A stretch of 64,000 nt of DNA from Stenotrophomonas rhizophila (GCF_000661955.1 NZ_CP007597.1:3398755-3462754), one strand, 5' to 3'; shown: positions 18,715-26,989, counted from the first letter of the stretch. Translations and numbers: made by a program. Notes: generated by a model not told the origin, from the sequence alone.

Positions 18715-19695
18715 ATGAATGACGTACCCCTCGACATCGCCAGCCTCGGTGGCCACACCATGGGCACCACTTGGCAGGTAAAGCTGGTGGTCGCGCGCAC
18801 GCGTGACCTGCACCCGCTGCATGCCGGCATCCAGGCCCAGCTCGACGCCATCGTGGCGCAGATGAGCACCTGGGAAGCCAACAGTGACATCGCCCGTTTC
18901 AACCGTGCCGCGCCCGGCAGCGCACAGCGCGTGCCCGACCTGTTCGCACGCGTGGTGGACGCCGCCGTGGACATCGCCCGCCGCAGCGCGGGTGCCTTCG
19001 ACCCCACCGTGGGGCCGCTGGTCGCGCTGTGGGGATTTGGCGCGCACGCCCACGCACAACGCATTCCCGACCCCGCCACGCTGGCCGCCACCCGCGCCCG
19101 CTGCGGCTGGCAGCGCCTGCACTGGGCCGACCAGACCCTGCAGCAACCCGGTGGCGTGGAACTGGATCTGTCCGCCATTGCCAAAGGCTTCGGCGTGGAC
19201 CAGGTCAGCGCCTGGCTGTGCCAGCAGGGCGTGCACGCCGCGCTGGTGGAAGTGGGCGGTGAACTGCACGGCTACGGCCGCAAGCCCGATGGCCAGCCAT
19301 GGCGCGTACTGGTCGAAGCCGGTCCCGAGGAAGAGGCCAGCAGCGCGCTGCCACCGCGGGTGCTCGCACTGGATGACCTGGCCGTGGCCACCTCCGGCGA
19401 CCGCTGGCACCACTTCGAACAGGACGGCGCGCAGTTCAGCCACACCCTGGACCCGCGCACCGGCGCGCCGGTCACGCGTGCCGCCGCGGCCGTCACCGTG
19501 GCCGCACGCGATGCGATGCACGCCGATGGCTGGGCGACCGCCCTGACCGTGATGGGCGTTACGCAGGGCCTGGCCTTCGCCCGCGAGCACGCGCTGGCCG
19601 CACGTTTTGTCAGCCGCGGCGCGCACGGCATCGAAGAACACATGAGCCCGGCCTTCGCGCAGCTGCTGGATGCACCACAGGCGCCGCGCGCATGA
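18715..19695 (+). CDS. FAD:protein FMN transferase, ApbE-like
   Basis: A 326-residue ApbE-family flavinyltransferase, which attaches FMN covalently to a Thr/Ser of a target protein using FAD and Mg2+. Motifs: GGHTMGTTWQV at the start, FDPTVGPLVALWGFG, GVELDLSAIAKGFGVDQVS (flavin site), VEVGGELHGYG, and near the end FSHTLDPRTGAPV with DAMHADGWATALTVMG (metal ligands). Unusually, no signal peptide or lipobox is visible at this start or in the in-frame upstream extension, whereas most ApbE act in the periplasm. The gene overlaps the flavoreductase by ATGA. Confidence 0.9.
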   Translation: MNDVPLDIASLGGHTMGTTWQVKLVVARTRDLHPLHAGIQAQLDAIVAQMSTWEANSDIARFNRAAPGSAQRVPDLFARVVDAAVDIARRSAGAFDPTVGPLVALWGFGAHAHAQRIPDPATLAATRARCGWQRLHWADQTLQQPGGVELDLSAIAKGFGVDQVSAWLCQQGVHAALVEVGGELHGYGRKPDGQPWRVLVEAGPEEEASSALPPRVLALDDLAVATSGDRWHHFEQDGAQFSHTLDPRTGAPVTRAAAAVTVAARDAMHADGWATALTVMGVTQGLAFAREHALAARFVSRGAHGIEEHMSPAFAQLLDAPQAPRA

Positions 19696-21299
19696 GCCGT
19701 CCGTCGCGCGCCACGGTCGGCAACGTGCTGGTGATCGCCCTGCTGGTGGTGCTGGCGTGGCTGCTGCTGCGCCTGCACCTGCAGGAACCGTGGTGGCAGG
19801 GCGCACCGCTGGCATCGCACTGGCGCATCGCCGCCGCCAGCGTGTTCGGCTATGCCGCGCTCTGCGCCCTGATCTGGTGGCGGGGCCGGCCGCGCGACGA
19901 TGCCGCGGTGGCAGGCGGGCAGGCACCGCTGCTGCTGGTCTGGGCCAGCCAGACCGGCTTTGCCCAGCAACTGTGCGAACGCAGCGCCGAGGCCCTGCGC
20001 GCGGCGGGCATACCGGTGCGGTTGCGCGGCTTGCACCAGGTGGACGCCAGCACGCTGCAGCAGGCCACGCAGGTCCTGTTCATCGCCAGCACCACCGGCG
20101 AGGGCGATGCGCCCGACCACGCGCTACCGTTCCTGCGCACGGTGATGCCACAGGCGCTGGCACTGCCGCAGCTGCAGTATGGCGTGCTGGCACTGGGCGA
20201 CCGCAGCTACGGGCACTTCTGCGCGTTCGGCCACCAGCTGGATGCGTGGTTGCGCCAGCACGGCGCGCACCCGTTGTTCGACACCGTGGAAGTGGACAAC
20301 GCCGACCCGGCTGCGCTGCGCCACTGGCAGCAGCTGCTGGGCCAGCTCGGCGGCACCGCCACCGACCTGCCCGACTGGACCCCGGCCGATTACCTGCACT
20401 GGCAGCTGCGCAGCCGCACGCTGGAAAACCCGGGCAGCCCCGGTGCCGGCACCTGGCGCGTATCGCTGGTGCCCGCCGACGGCGTCCTGCCCGCGTGGCA
20501 GGCCGGCGACGTGGTGGAAATCGGCCCGCGGCATGCGCCCGCCGCGGTGGATGCGTGGCTGGCCGCCACCGCGCTGGACGGCACGCAGCAGATCGACGGC
20601 GACACCCTGCACACGCACTTGTCGCGCGCCCATCTGCCCGATGCCGATGAAACACCGGACAACGATGCGGCGGCATTGGTGGCGTCATTGCGCCCCTTGC
20701 CGCACCGCGAATACTCCATCGCCAGCATGCCCGGCGAAGGCCACGTGCAGCTGCTGCTGCGCCGGCAACTGCGTCCGGACGGCACGCCCGGTCTGGGCAG
20801 CGGCTGGTTGTGCGACCACGCCGCGCTGGGCGGCCGCATCGACCTGCGTTTCCGCAGCAACCCGAATTTCCATGCCCCGGCGCCAGACGCCCCGCTGATC
20901 CTGATCGGCAATGGCACCGGCATCGCCGGCCTGCGCGCGCACCTGCGTGCCCGCATCGACGCCGGCGCGCGGCGCACCTGGCTGCTGTTCGGCGAGCGCA
21001 CGCAGGCGCACGATTTCTACTTTGGCGACGAACTGACCGCCTGGCAGCAGGCCGGCTGGATCGAACACCTGGATACGGTGTTCAGCCGCGACGGCGGCGA
21101 GCACCGCTACGTGCAGGATCGCCTGCAGGCGCACATCGACCGACTGTGGGAGTGGTCGCGCGAAGGCGCCACGATCCTGGTCTGCGGCAGCCTGCAGGGC
21201 ATGGCCCCGGCCGTGGACGCAGTGATCGAACGCGCGTTGGGCCGCGAAGGCAAGGAAGCGCTGATCGTGGCCGGCCGCTACCGGCGCGACGTGTATTGA
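19692..21299 (+). CDS. Membrane-anchored diflavin reductase (sulfite reductase flavoprotein-like)
   Basis: A 535-residue protein: two N-terminal membrane helices (about 10-28 and 44-62), a flavodoxin domain from residue 79 (SQTGF phosphate loop, TTGEGD at 134-139), then an FAD/NADPH reductase module (REYSIAS near 339, GNGTGIAGLR near 405, VCGSLQGM near 496) ending in RYRRDVY as in cytochrome P450 and sulfite reductases. It should move electrons from NADPH through FAD and FMN to a membrane or periplasmic acceptor. In related organisms the PepSY membrane part is fused to such a reductase; here a PepSY gene sits in the same unit. ATGA overlap with apbE. Confidence 0.88.
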   Translation: MSRPSRATVGNVLVIALLVVLAWLLLRLHLQEPWWQGAPLASHWRIAAASVFGYAALCALIWWRGRPRDDAAVAGGQAPLLLVWASQTGFAQQLCERSAEALRAAGIPVRLRGLHQVDASTLQQATQVLFIASTTGEGDAPDHALPFLRTVMPQALALPQLQYGVLALGDRSYGHFCAFGHQLDAWLRQHGAHPLFDTVEVDNADPAALRHWQQLLGQLGGTATDLPDWTPADYLHWQLRSRTLENPGSPGAGTWRVSLVPADGVLPAWQAGDVVEIGPRHAPAAVDAWLAATALDGTQQIDGDTLHTHLSRAHLPDADETPDNDAAALVASLRPLPHREYSIASMPGEGHVQLLLRRQLRPDGTPGLGSGWLCDHAALGGRIDLRFRSNPNFHAPAPDAPLILIGNGTGIAGLRAHLRARIDAGARRTWLLFGERTQAHDFYFGDELTAWQQAGWIEHLDTVFSRDGGEHRYVQDRLQAHIDRLWEWSREGATILVCGSLQGMAPAVDAVIERALGREGKEALIVAGRYRRDVY

Positions 21300-21329
21300 G
21301 TGCACGGACGCGCCGCGCGCCGGTGACGT

Positions 21330-21407
21330 TGGTGCCCAAACGACCGCCGAAGACCTTTCGCACCACCACCGCTTCCCAATCGACGCTGATGACCGTTGGC
21401 ACACACC
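21330..21407. repeat. Degenerate 40-46-bp tandem units, first block
   Basis: Units of the form CCAA-CGAC-GCCGA-GACC-TT-GCAC-ACC-CCG recur, for example at about 21338 and 21375, leading into the first 145-bp element. Similar units fill the gap between elements 1 and 2 (about 21577-21692) and between 2 and 3 (about 21860-21898). The region 21300-22038 has no convincing gene. Confidence 0.6.
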
Positions 21408-21552
21408 GGTAGGGTCGGTTCCCAAACGACTGCCGATGACGGTGATCGACGCGGCGAACGCATGACCCGCAACGGGGCCGCCTTCGACACAGGTCATGCC
21501 ACCACCGAACGCTGCACAGGCTATCGGCAGTCGATCGGGATGCGACCCTACC
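21408..21552 (+). repeat. 145-bp palindromic-ended element, copy 1
   Basis: Starts GGTAGGGTCGG and ends GCGACCCTACC, so its termini are inverted repeats. Near-identical copies of exactly the same length lie at 21693 and 21899. Size and ends suggest a miniature non-autonomous element. Confidence 0.8.
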
Positions 21553-21692
21553 AGGGCAGATCACGCCGCTACCGCCCCCAATAAACGGCCGATGATCTCT
21601 CGCGCCAACGCCGGTTTCCAAGCGACGGCCGATGACCTCTCGCGCGACCGCCGGCTCCCAATCAACCGCCGATGACCGTTGGCACAACCACC

Positions 21693-21837
21693 GGTAGGGT
21701 CGGTTCCCAAACGACGGCCCATAACGGTGATCGCCGCGACGAACGCATGACCCGCAACGGAGCCGCCTTCGACACATGTCATGCCACCACCGAACGCTGC
21801 ACGGGCTATCGGCAGTCGATCGGGATGCGACCCTACC
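21693..21837 (+). repeat. 145-bp palindromic-ended element, copy 2
   Basis: Same 145-bp unit as copy 1 with a handful of substitutions (for example ACGACGGCCCATAACGG for ACGACTGCCGATGACGG). Confidence 0.8.
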
Positions 21838-21898
21838 AAGGCGGATCACGCCGCCACCGGCCTCCAAACGACCGCCGATGACCGTTTGCACGACCACC

Positions 21899-22043
21899 GG
21901 TAGGGTGGGTTCCCAAACGACTGCCGATGACGGTGATCGACGCGGCGAACGCATGACCCGCAACGGGGGCGCCTTCGACACAGGTCATGCCACCACCGAA
22001 CGCTGCACAGGTTATCGGCAGTCGATCGGGATGCGACCCTACC
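21899..22043 (+). repeat. 145-bp palindromic-ended element, copy 3
   Basis: Same unit, orientation and length. Its right end (CCCTACC) overlaps the stop codon of the hutD-like gene on the minus strand. Confidence 0.8.
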
Positions 22044-22638
22044 GGGGGCTCAGTCGAATCGCGAGCAGTTCACCGCCGCCACGCAACGCAAATCGCGTGC
22101 GCGGGCCGGCCGCCAGCCAGGCGGTGTCGCCGGCGTCCATTGGCGGCAGGTCGGTGTCGCCCTCGAACTGCGCCTGCCCGGCCAACAAATGGATCGCCCA
22201 CGCCGTGGTCGGTTCGGTGAAGAAGAACATGCTGCCCACCAGCGGACGGTGCAGCAGTTCGGCCTCCAGTGCGTCGCGGCGCCACATCAGGTTGAAGTCG
22301 TGGGTGAGCCCGTCCACCAGCTCGCCGTGGATCTCCGCTTCGCCGGCAAAGCGCAACCTGTCGTGCGGCGGCAGCAGCGTCTGCACGGCCCCGTCGGCGA
22401 AGCGCAGGCGCAGGCCTTCGCCGCGCAGCAACACCAGTTCGCGCTCGATGCCGGGGAACGACGAGAACGCCGCATCCTGCTCGATCTCGGCGATCGACAG
22501 GCGCACCTGCCAATCATCGGTGTCGGGCACGCGCAGAATTTCCCGCGTCCAGCCCAGCCCATTGCGCCAGCGCTCGCGGCGGTACTCGAAACTTGGAATC
22601 ACGCGCGTGGCCGCGCTCAGGACAGGGTCGGTCGACAT
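22039..22638 (-). CDS. HutD/Ves-family protein
   Basis: A 199-residue cupin-like protein of the HutD/Ves (DUF886) family. Diagnostic stretches are WRNGLGWTREILRVP near the N-terminus, FSSFPGIERELVLLRGEG, and HDFNLMWRRD in the centre. HutD is linked to histidine use in pseudomonads, possibly limiting flux, but no hut genes are in this window. The stop codon TAG at 22041-22039 is contributed by the terminal repeat of the third 145-bp element, so the C-terminus may have been altered by its insertion. Confidence 0.85.
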   Translation of the reverse strand: MSTDPVLSAATRVIPSFEYRRERWRNGLGWTREILRVPDTDDWQVRLSIAEIEQDAAFSSFPGIERELVLLRGEGLRLRFADGAVQTLLPPHDRLRFAGEAEIHGELVDGLTHDFNLMWRRDALEAELLHRPLVGSMFFFTEPTTAWAIHLLAGQAQFEGDTDLPPMDAGDTAWLAAGPRTRFALRGGGELLAIRLSPR

Positions 22639-22652
22639 GCCCGCATTGTGCC

Positions 22653-23375
22653 TCAGCCAGCGCGGCCGCCGCAGTCCGGACCCAGCAGCTGCGAGCGCGC
22701 CAGCCAGTCCTTGTCGGGGTAATACGCGAACACCATCGCACCGTCACGCAGGCTGTTGATGAGCGGCTTGGCCACGGTCAGCCGTACCGCCGGGCAGCCG
22801 AGGCTGCGGCCCAGCCGACCCTGCAACCGGGCCATCGTCGGGTTCACGTACGGGGCGCCGTGGATGACGATGGCGCGGTCGCGCGCTTTGTCGTTGAAGC
22901 CCGGCTCCAGCCCTTCCAGGCGCAATGAATACCCATTGCCGCCCATGTAGGTTTCCTTGGCGGTAAACGCACCCAGGCTGGACATGAAGCTGCCATCGCG
23001 ATTGGAAAAATGTTCGGTCTGGTTGCCGCCGCTGTTGCGGCCATGCGCCACCCATTCCTCGAACAGCAGTTTCTGCCGGGCCAGGTCGAACACCCACATG
23101 CGCTGCTCGGTGGACGGGCGCGAGTAGTCGATCACGCTCAGCCGGGTCGGGTCGATGCCCAGTTCCGGCCGCCTCAGTGCGCAGGTCATCGCCTTGGCTG
23201 CCAGCTGCAGCACCTTGCGGTCGGCGCCCGGCGCCGCGCGCGCCAGCATGTCGGCCAGCTGCGCCGGCGGCAACGGGGCGGGCGCGGCAGCGGCGCATGC
23301 GCCCACGGCCGCCCCGGCCAGCGCCAGCCCACACAGGGCAGTTCGAGTTATCCGGGTCACGCGCATGGACGACAT
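22653..23375 (-). CDS. Murein L,D-transpeptidase catalytic-domain family protein
   Basis: A 240-residue exported protein (signal peptide to about residue 29, VGACAAAA; a lipobox is possible but weak). The catalytic region carries IHGAPYVN with H172 and SLGCPAVR with S191 and C194, as in the YkuD-like murein L,D-transpeptidase catalytic family. It likely acts on peptidoglycan stem peptides in the periplasm. It starts 17 bases after the stop of the other L,D-transpeptidase gene, so the two form an operon. MRVTR at 23366 is an alternative start. Confidence 0.85.
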   Translation of the reverse strand: MSSMRVTRITRTALCGLALAGAAVGACAAAAPAPLPPAQLADMLARAAPGADRKVLQLAAKAMTCALRRPELGIDPTRLSVIDYSRPSTEQRMWVFDLARQKLLFEEWVAHGRNSGGNQTEHFSNRDGSFMSSLGAFTAKETYMGGNGYSLRLEGLEPGFNDKARDRAIVIHGAPYVNPTMARLQGRLGRSLGCPAVRLTVAKPLINSLRDGAMVFAYYPDKDWLARSQLLGPDCGGRAG

Positions 23376-23392
23376 ACCAACAGGGCCAATCC

Positions 23393-24460
23393 CTACAAGG
23401 TGGACCCACCCGCGTCCGATTCCAACACCGGCTGCAGGTTCTGTTCATCGGCCACCGGCCGAACCGCCGGCAGGCTGGTCACCAACAGCGTGGTGCCCGG
23501 CACCAGCGCCTTGTACAGCTGCTCGGCAAATTCAGGCGGCAGCGCCATCGGCAGGCTGGGGGTAGCCAGCAGGTCCGGGCTGGCGTTGCCGGCGCTCTGC
23601 CCCAGCAACGGGTAGGCGGTCCACTTGTGCAGGCGCTGGTGCGCGTCCAGCGGGCTGGGCACGTCCGAGTAGCCCTGCTGCATCACGAACAGGGTGGTGC
23701 CCTCGAACGCCGGCAGCGCCTTGGCCTCCAGCCGCGATTCGCCAATCAGCACGCCATCACGCAGCACGTACAGGCGCTGGTCGTGCAGGCTGACCAGGAT
23801 GCCCACCTGGCCACTCGTCGCGGCCGCGTCGTTCCAGTAATGCGCCGGCGCATCGGTGGTTTCCACCAGCGGCTTGCCGGTGCTGTTCACCGGGGCCAGC
23901 ACCGCCGGGTAGGCCAGCGTCATCGGCGCGCTCTTGGCGTCGGCCACCACCACGGTGTCGCCGCGCTTGGTTTCACCGAACAGCTTCTGCGCGAACGCCT
24001 GCGGCAGGCGCACGCAGCCGTGCGAGGCCGGGTGCCCGGGCAGGTTGCCGCCGTGCAGGGCGATGCCGTCCCAGGTCAGCCGCTGCATGTAGGGCATCGG
24101 CGCACTGTTGTAGAGGTTGGACTTGTGGTCCTTGTCCTTCTGCAGAATGGTGAACACACCGGTGGGGGTTTCATGCCCGGTCTTGCCCGAGCTGATCGTG
24201 CTCAGGCCGATGGCGATGCCGTTGCGGTACACATAGGCGCGCTGCTCGTCCAGGCTGACCACCAGCACGATCGGCCCGGCCGGCGAGATTTCCGGATGCC
24301 AGAGAAATTCGCCCGGCTTGAGATCGGTGGGCCCGCGCGGTGCGGCGGTGGCTTTTTCGACGGCGGCTGCGGCCGGCGGTGCAGCGACCGCAACCGAGCA
24401 GAGTCCGCTGGCGAACAGGGTGGCCAGGGCCAGGGTAAGCAACGCGCGGCGTGGTGCCAT
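23393..24460 (-). CDS. L,D-transpeptidase (YkuD domain) with a degenerate second repeat
   Basis: A 355-residue exported protein, signal peptide to about residue 27. The YkuD domain (about 63-172) has H136 (ALHGG) and the active motif S146-H-G-C149-V-R151, which forms 3-3 peptide cross-links or attaches proteins to murein. Residues 218-262 repeat the opening strands of YkuD (GQVGILVSLHDQRLYVLRDGV versus GPIVLVVSLDEQRAYVYRNGI) but lack any SHGC motif, so the second half looks like an inactive copy. Confidence 0.88.
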   Translation of the reverse strand: MAPRRALLTLALATLFASGLCSVAVAAPPAAAAVEKATAAPRGPTDLKPGEFLWHPEISPAGPIVLVVSLDEQRAYVYRNGIAIGLSTISSGKTGHETPTGVFTILQKDKDHKSNLYNSAPMPYMQRLTWDGIALHGGNLPGHPASHGCVRLPQAFAQKLFGETKRGDTVVVADAKSAPMTLAYPAVLAPVNSTGKPLVETTDAPAHYWNDAAATSGQVGILVSLHDQRLYVLRDGVLIGESRLEAKALPAFEGTTLFVMQQGYSDVPSPLDAHQRLHKWTAYPLLGQSAGNASPDLLATPSLPMALPPEFAEQLYKALVPGTTLLVTSLPAVRPVADEQNLQPVLESDAGGSTL

Positions 24461-24896
24461 GGGGTCATTCCATCCAGTGATGCGCAGACGCTACACCAAC
24501 GCGCTGCATGAAACAGGTGTTCGCAGGGTCGGGAGCCGCCGCCACGCAGCGTGTGGCGCCAGCGGCGCGAGCACACCACGCCGTCCAAAAAGAAATTGCC
24601 CGGCCACGCATCCCTGCGCAGTACCGGGCAATCGTCACATCCTTGTCGGCATCCCGCCTTCCCCCTGTGCATCCTGCCCAGTATGGGTGCCGGCCATGCT
24701 CCCTGCACTCGGCCGTATCCTGTTCCGCCATCACAGCCCTTCCCGGGTCTGGATGCCACCGTCCTGGTGGATCCGCGCCATTCCTTCCGCGCCCGCATCC
24801 CTGCGCACCGCGTCCCTGCGTATGTCGGTGTCACCGCGCGTCCTGCGCGGCAACCAGTGACAGGCTCCCTGCCCGTCCCCGACCTGTCCTGTCTGG

Positions 24897-25226
24897 TCAG
24901 CGCCTCGGTACGGATGCCGGCAACGCCCTCCTGGGCGGTTCCGCGGCGGGACTCTTCATGATCCCCGTCGTCATCCGTTGTCGATTCCGTTCGACCGTTG
25001 CTGTCCCTATCCCCTTCACCCGCGTCAAATCCTCGACGCGAAGGAAGTGGCCGTGTTGTCGCCGGTACGCGACGATCGCCTCGGCCTTGTGTGGCCCCAC
25101 GTTCGCCAATCCCTGCTGCAGCGTCGACGCATCTGCTGTATTGATGTCGATCCGGTCGGATGCTTGCGCAGCCCCCATCAGCAACAGTCCCAGCACCAGC
25201 GCCTTACACGAAAACCAAGGCCCCAC
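24897..25226 (-). CDS. Small exported helix-hairpin-helix protein, ComEA-like
   Basis: A 109-residue protein: short hydrophobic signal (about residues 7-22, ending AAQA), then a ComEA-type helix-hairpin-helix pair (DRIDINTADASTLQQGLANVG and FLRVEDLTRVKGIGTATVERN). In competence systems such domains bind DNA in the periplasm; here it stands alone, so a role in DNA uptake is possible but unproven. The GTG at 25226 is chosen because AAGGAG lies seven bases upstream and it places the signal at the N-terminus. The 436 bases between this gene and the L,D-transpeptidase (24461-24896) show nothing I can name. Confidence 0.78.
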   Translation of the reverse strand: MGPWFSCKALVLGLLLMGAAQASDRIDINTADASTLQQGLANVGPHKAEAIVAYRRQHGHFLRVEDLTRVKGIGTATVERNRQRMTTGIMKSPAAEPPRRALPASVPRR

Positions 25227-25357
25227 CTTGCTACTCCTTGTGGCTCGGAACCGGTGCCTGCCGGCTATCCCGTCGGAAGCTCCAGCGTGCCTCGCCACAT
25301 ACACACAGCCTATCGTCCACAGCAGCTTCACACAGCCAGCCAAATACCTGACGTTGT

Positions 25358-25373
25358 GTAGGGAAATCCCTAC
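25358..25373. promoter_or_regulatory. Perfect 16-bp palindrome upstream of the M20 peptidase
   Basis: GTAGGGAAATCCCTAC, a perfect inverted repeat, lies 15 bases before a -10-like TAGAAT (25388-25393) with no good -35. That layout suits an activator or repressor site; the protein is not identified. Confidence 0.5.
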
Positions 25374-25425
25374 CCCTACTCCGGGCGTAGAATGTGAGGA
25401 CTTGCCAATGCATCCGGAGTGTCAG

Positions 25426-26919
25426 ATGGACAGCACCAAACTCGGCCAATTCGTCAGTGAGAAGTGGGACAGCGAAATCGTCCCGCAATTGGTCGATTAC
25501 ATCCGTATTCCCAATAAATCGCCGATGTTCGACGCAGATTGGGTGGCCAATGGGTACATGGAGCAGGCCGTTACCCTGATGGAAACCTGGGCCCGTGCCC
25601 AGAATCTGCCGGGCCTGACGGTGGAGGTGGTGCGCCTGGAAGGCCGCACGCCGCTGCTGCTGCTGGAAATCCCCGCCTCCGGCGCCGAGACCGGCGACGA
25701 CACCATCCTGCTGTACGGCCACCTGGACAAGCAGCCGGAAATGACCGGCTGGGACGACGACCTGGGCCCGTGGATTCCGGTGCTGCGCGGCGACAAGCTG
25801 TACGGCCGCGGTGGCGCCGACGACGGTTACGCCATGTTCGGTTCGCTGGCTGCCGTGCTGGCGCTGCAGGAACAGGGCCTGCCGCATGCGCGCTGCGTGG
25901 TGCTGATCGAAGCCTGCGAAGAATCGGGCAGCTACGACCTGCCGGCCTACGTGGACCACCTGGCCGACCGCATCGGCAAGCCGTCGCTGGTGGTGTGCCT
26001 GGATTCGGGCTGCGCCAACTACGACCAGCTGTGGTGCACCACCTCGCTGCGCGGCCTGACCGGCGGCAACTTCTCGGTCAAGGTGCTCAACGAAGGCGTG
26101 CATTCCGGAGATGCCTCCGGCGTGATCCCGTCCAGCTTCCGTCTGCTGCGCCAGCTGCTGTCGCGCATCGAGGACGAGAACACCGGCCGCATCCTGATCG
26201 ACGGCATGAATGTCGAGATCCCGGCCGAGCGCCTGGAACAGGCCAAGCGCGCCGCCGATGTGGTGGACACCGCGATCTTCGAGAAATTCCCGATGGTCGA
26301 CGGCCTGAAGCCGATGAACGAAGACCTCACCGAGCTGGTGCTCAACCGCACCTGGCGCCCGGCGTTGTCGGTGACCGGCGTGGACGGCATGCCGCCGCTG
26401 GCGTCGGCCGGCAACGTGCTGCGCCCGCATACCGCGGTGAAGCTGTCGCTGCGCCTGCCGCCCACCGCCGACGGCAAGGCCTGCGGCGAGCTGCTCAAGG
26501 AAGCGCTGCTGCGCGACCCGCCGAACGGCGCGGAAGTGAAGCTGGACCTGGAAAAGGCCTCCAGCGGCTGGAACGCCCCGGCCATGGCGCCGTGGCTGAC
26601 CCAGGCCATCGACGATGCCAGCCAGACCTTCTTCGGCAAGCCGGCGATGTACATGGGCGAAGGCGGCTCGATCCCGTTCATGGGCATGCTGGGTGAGAAG
26701 TTCCCCGGCGCGCAGTTCATGATCACCGGCGTGCTGGGCCCGCATTCCAACGCGCATGGCCCGAACGAGTTCCTGCACATTCCGATGGGCAAGAAGGTCA
26801 CCGCGTGCGTGTCCAAGGTCATCAGCGAGCACTACGCGGCCAGCCTGCGCGGCGAGACCAGCGGTTCGCCGGTTGCCGCCGACAGCGGCACCCGCCACGG
26901 CGGCCACGGCTGCTGCTGA
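25426..26919 (+). CDS. M20-family metallopeptidase
   Basis: A 497-residue di-zinc peptidase of the M20/ArgE/CNDP2-like family. Metal and catalytic motifs in order: LLYGHLDKQPE (His, catalytic Asp), GRGGADDGYA (bridging Asp), EACEESGS (catalytic Glu and metal Glu), CLDSG (Asp), and PHSNAHGPNEF (His). An insertion dimerisation domain lies between. No signal peptide, so a cytosolic dipeptidase is likely. GGAG seven bases before 25426 supports MDSTKL; an ATG at 25408 with its own GAGG is an alternative. The tail GGHGCC ends in an unusual double cysteine. Confidence 0.9.
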   Translation: MDSTKLGQFVSEKWDSEIVPQLVDYIRIPNKSPMFDADWVANGYMEQAVTLMETWARAQNLPGLTVEVVRLEGRTPLLLLEIPASGAETGDDTILLYGHLDKQPEMTGWDDDLGPWIPVLRGDKLYGRGGADDGYAMFGSLAAVLALQEQGLPHARCVVLIEACEESGSYDLPAYVDHLADRIGKPSLVVCLDSGCANYDQLWCTTSLRGLTGGNFSVKVLNEGVHSGDASGVIPSSFRLLRQLLSRIEDENTGRILIDGMNVEIPAERLEQAKRAADVVDTAIFEKFPMVDGLKPMNEDLTELVLNRTWRPALSVTGVDGMPPLASAGNVLRPHTAVKLSLRLPPTADGKACGELLKEALLRDPPNGAEVKLDLEKASSGWNAPAMAPWLTQAIDDASQTFFGKPAMYMGEGGSIPFMGMLGEKFPGAQFMITGVLGPHSNAHGPNEFLHIPMGKKVTACVSKVISEHYAASLRGETSGSPVAADSGTRHGGHGCC

Positions 26920-26936
26920 TTGCGTGATGCCGTGAC

Positions 26937-26967
26937 GGACGCAGCCTGGCCTTGCTAGGCTGCGTCC
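26937..26967 (+). terminator. Hairpin after the M20 peptidase
   Basis: GGACGCAGCCT and AGGCTGCGTCC form a perfect 11-bp stem with a nine-base loop between the peptidase and the next gene; no T run. Confidence 0.6.
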
Positions 26968-26989
26968 ATCCTTCGACGGCGCAGATGGC

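Noticed and set aside
19692-21299. Sulfite reductase alpha subunit (CysJ)
   Set aside because: The domains match, but two N-terminal membrane helices and the PepSY/ApbE context do not fit assimilatory sulfite reduction, and no cysI is nearby.
21082-21981. A minus-strand frame with repeated peptide stretches such as RLGTDPTG
   Set aside because: The peptide repeats simply reflect the 145-bp DNA repeats; the frame runs into the reductase gene and lacks a convincing start or domain.
24461-24896. A gene in the gap between the L,D-transpeptidase and the ComEA-like gene
   Set aside because: Open frames exist on both strands but none shows a start site, signal, domain or codon pattern that I can defend.
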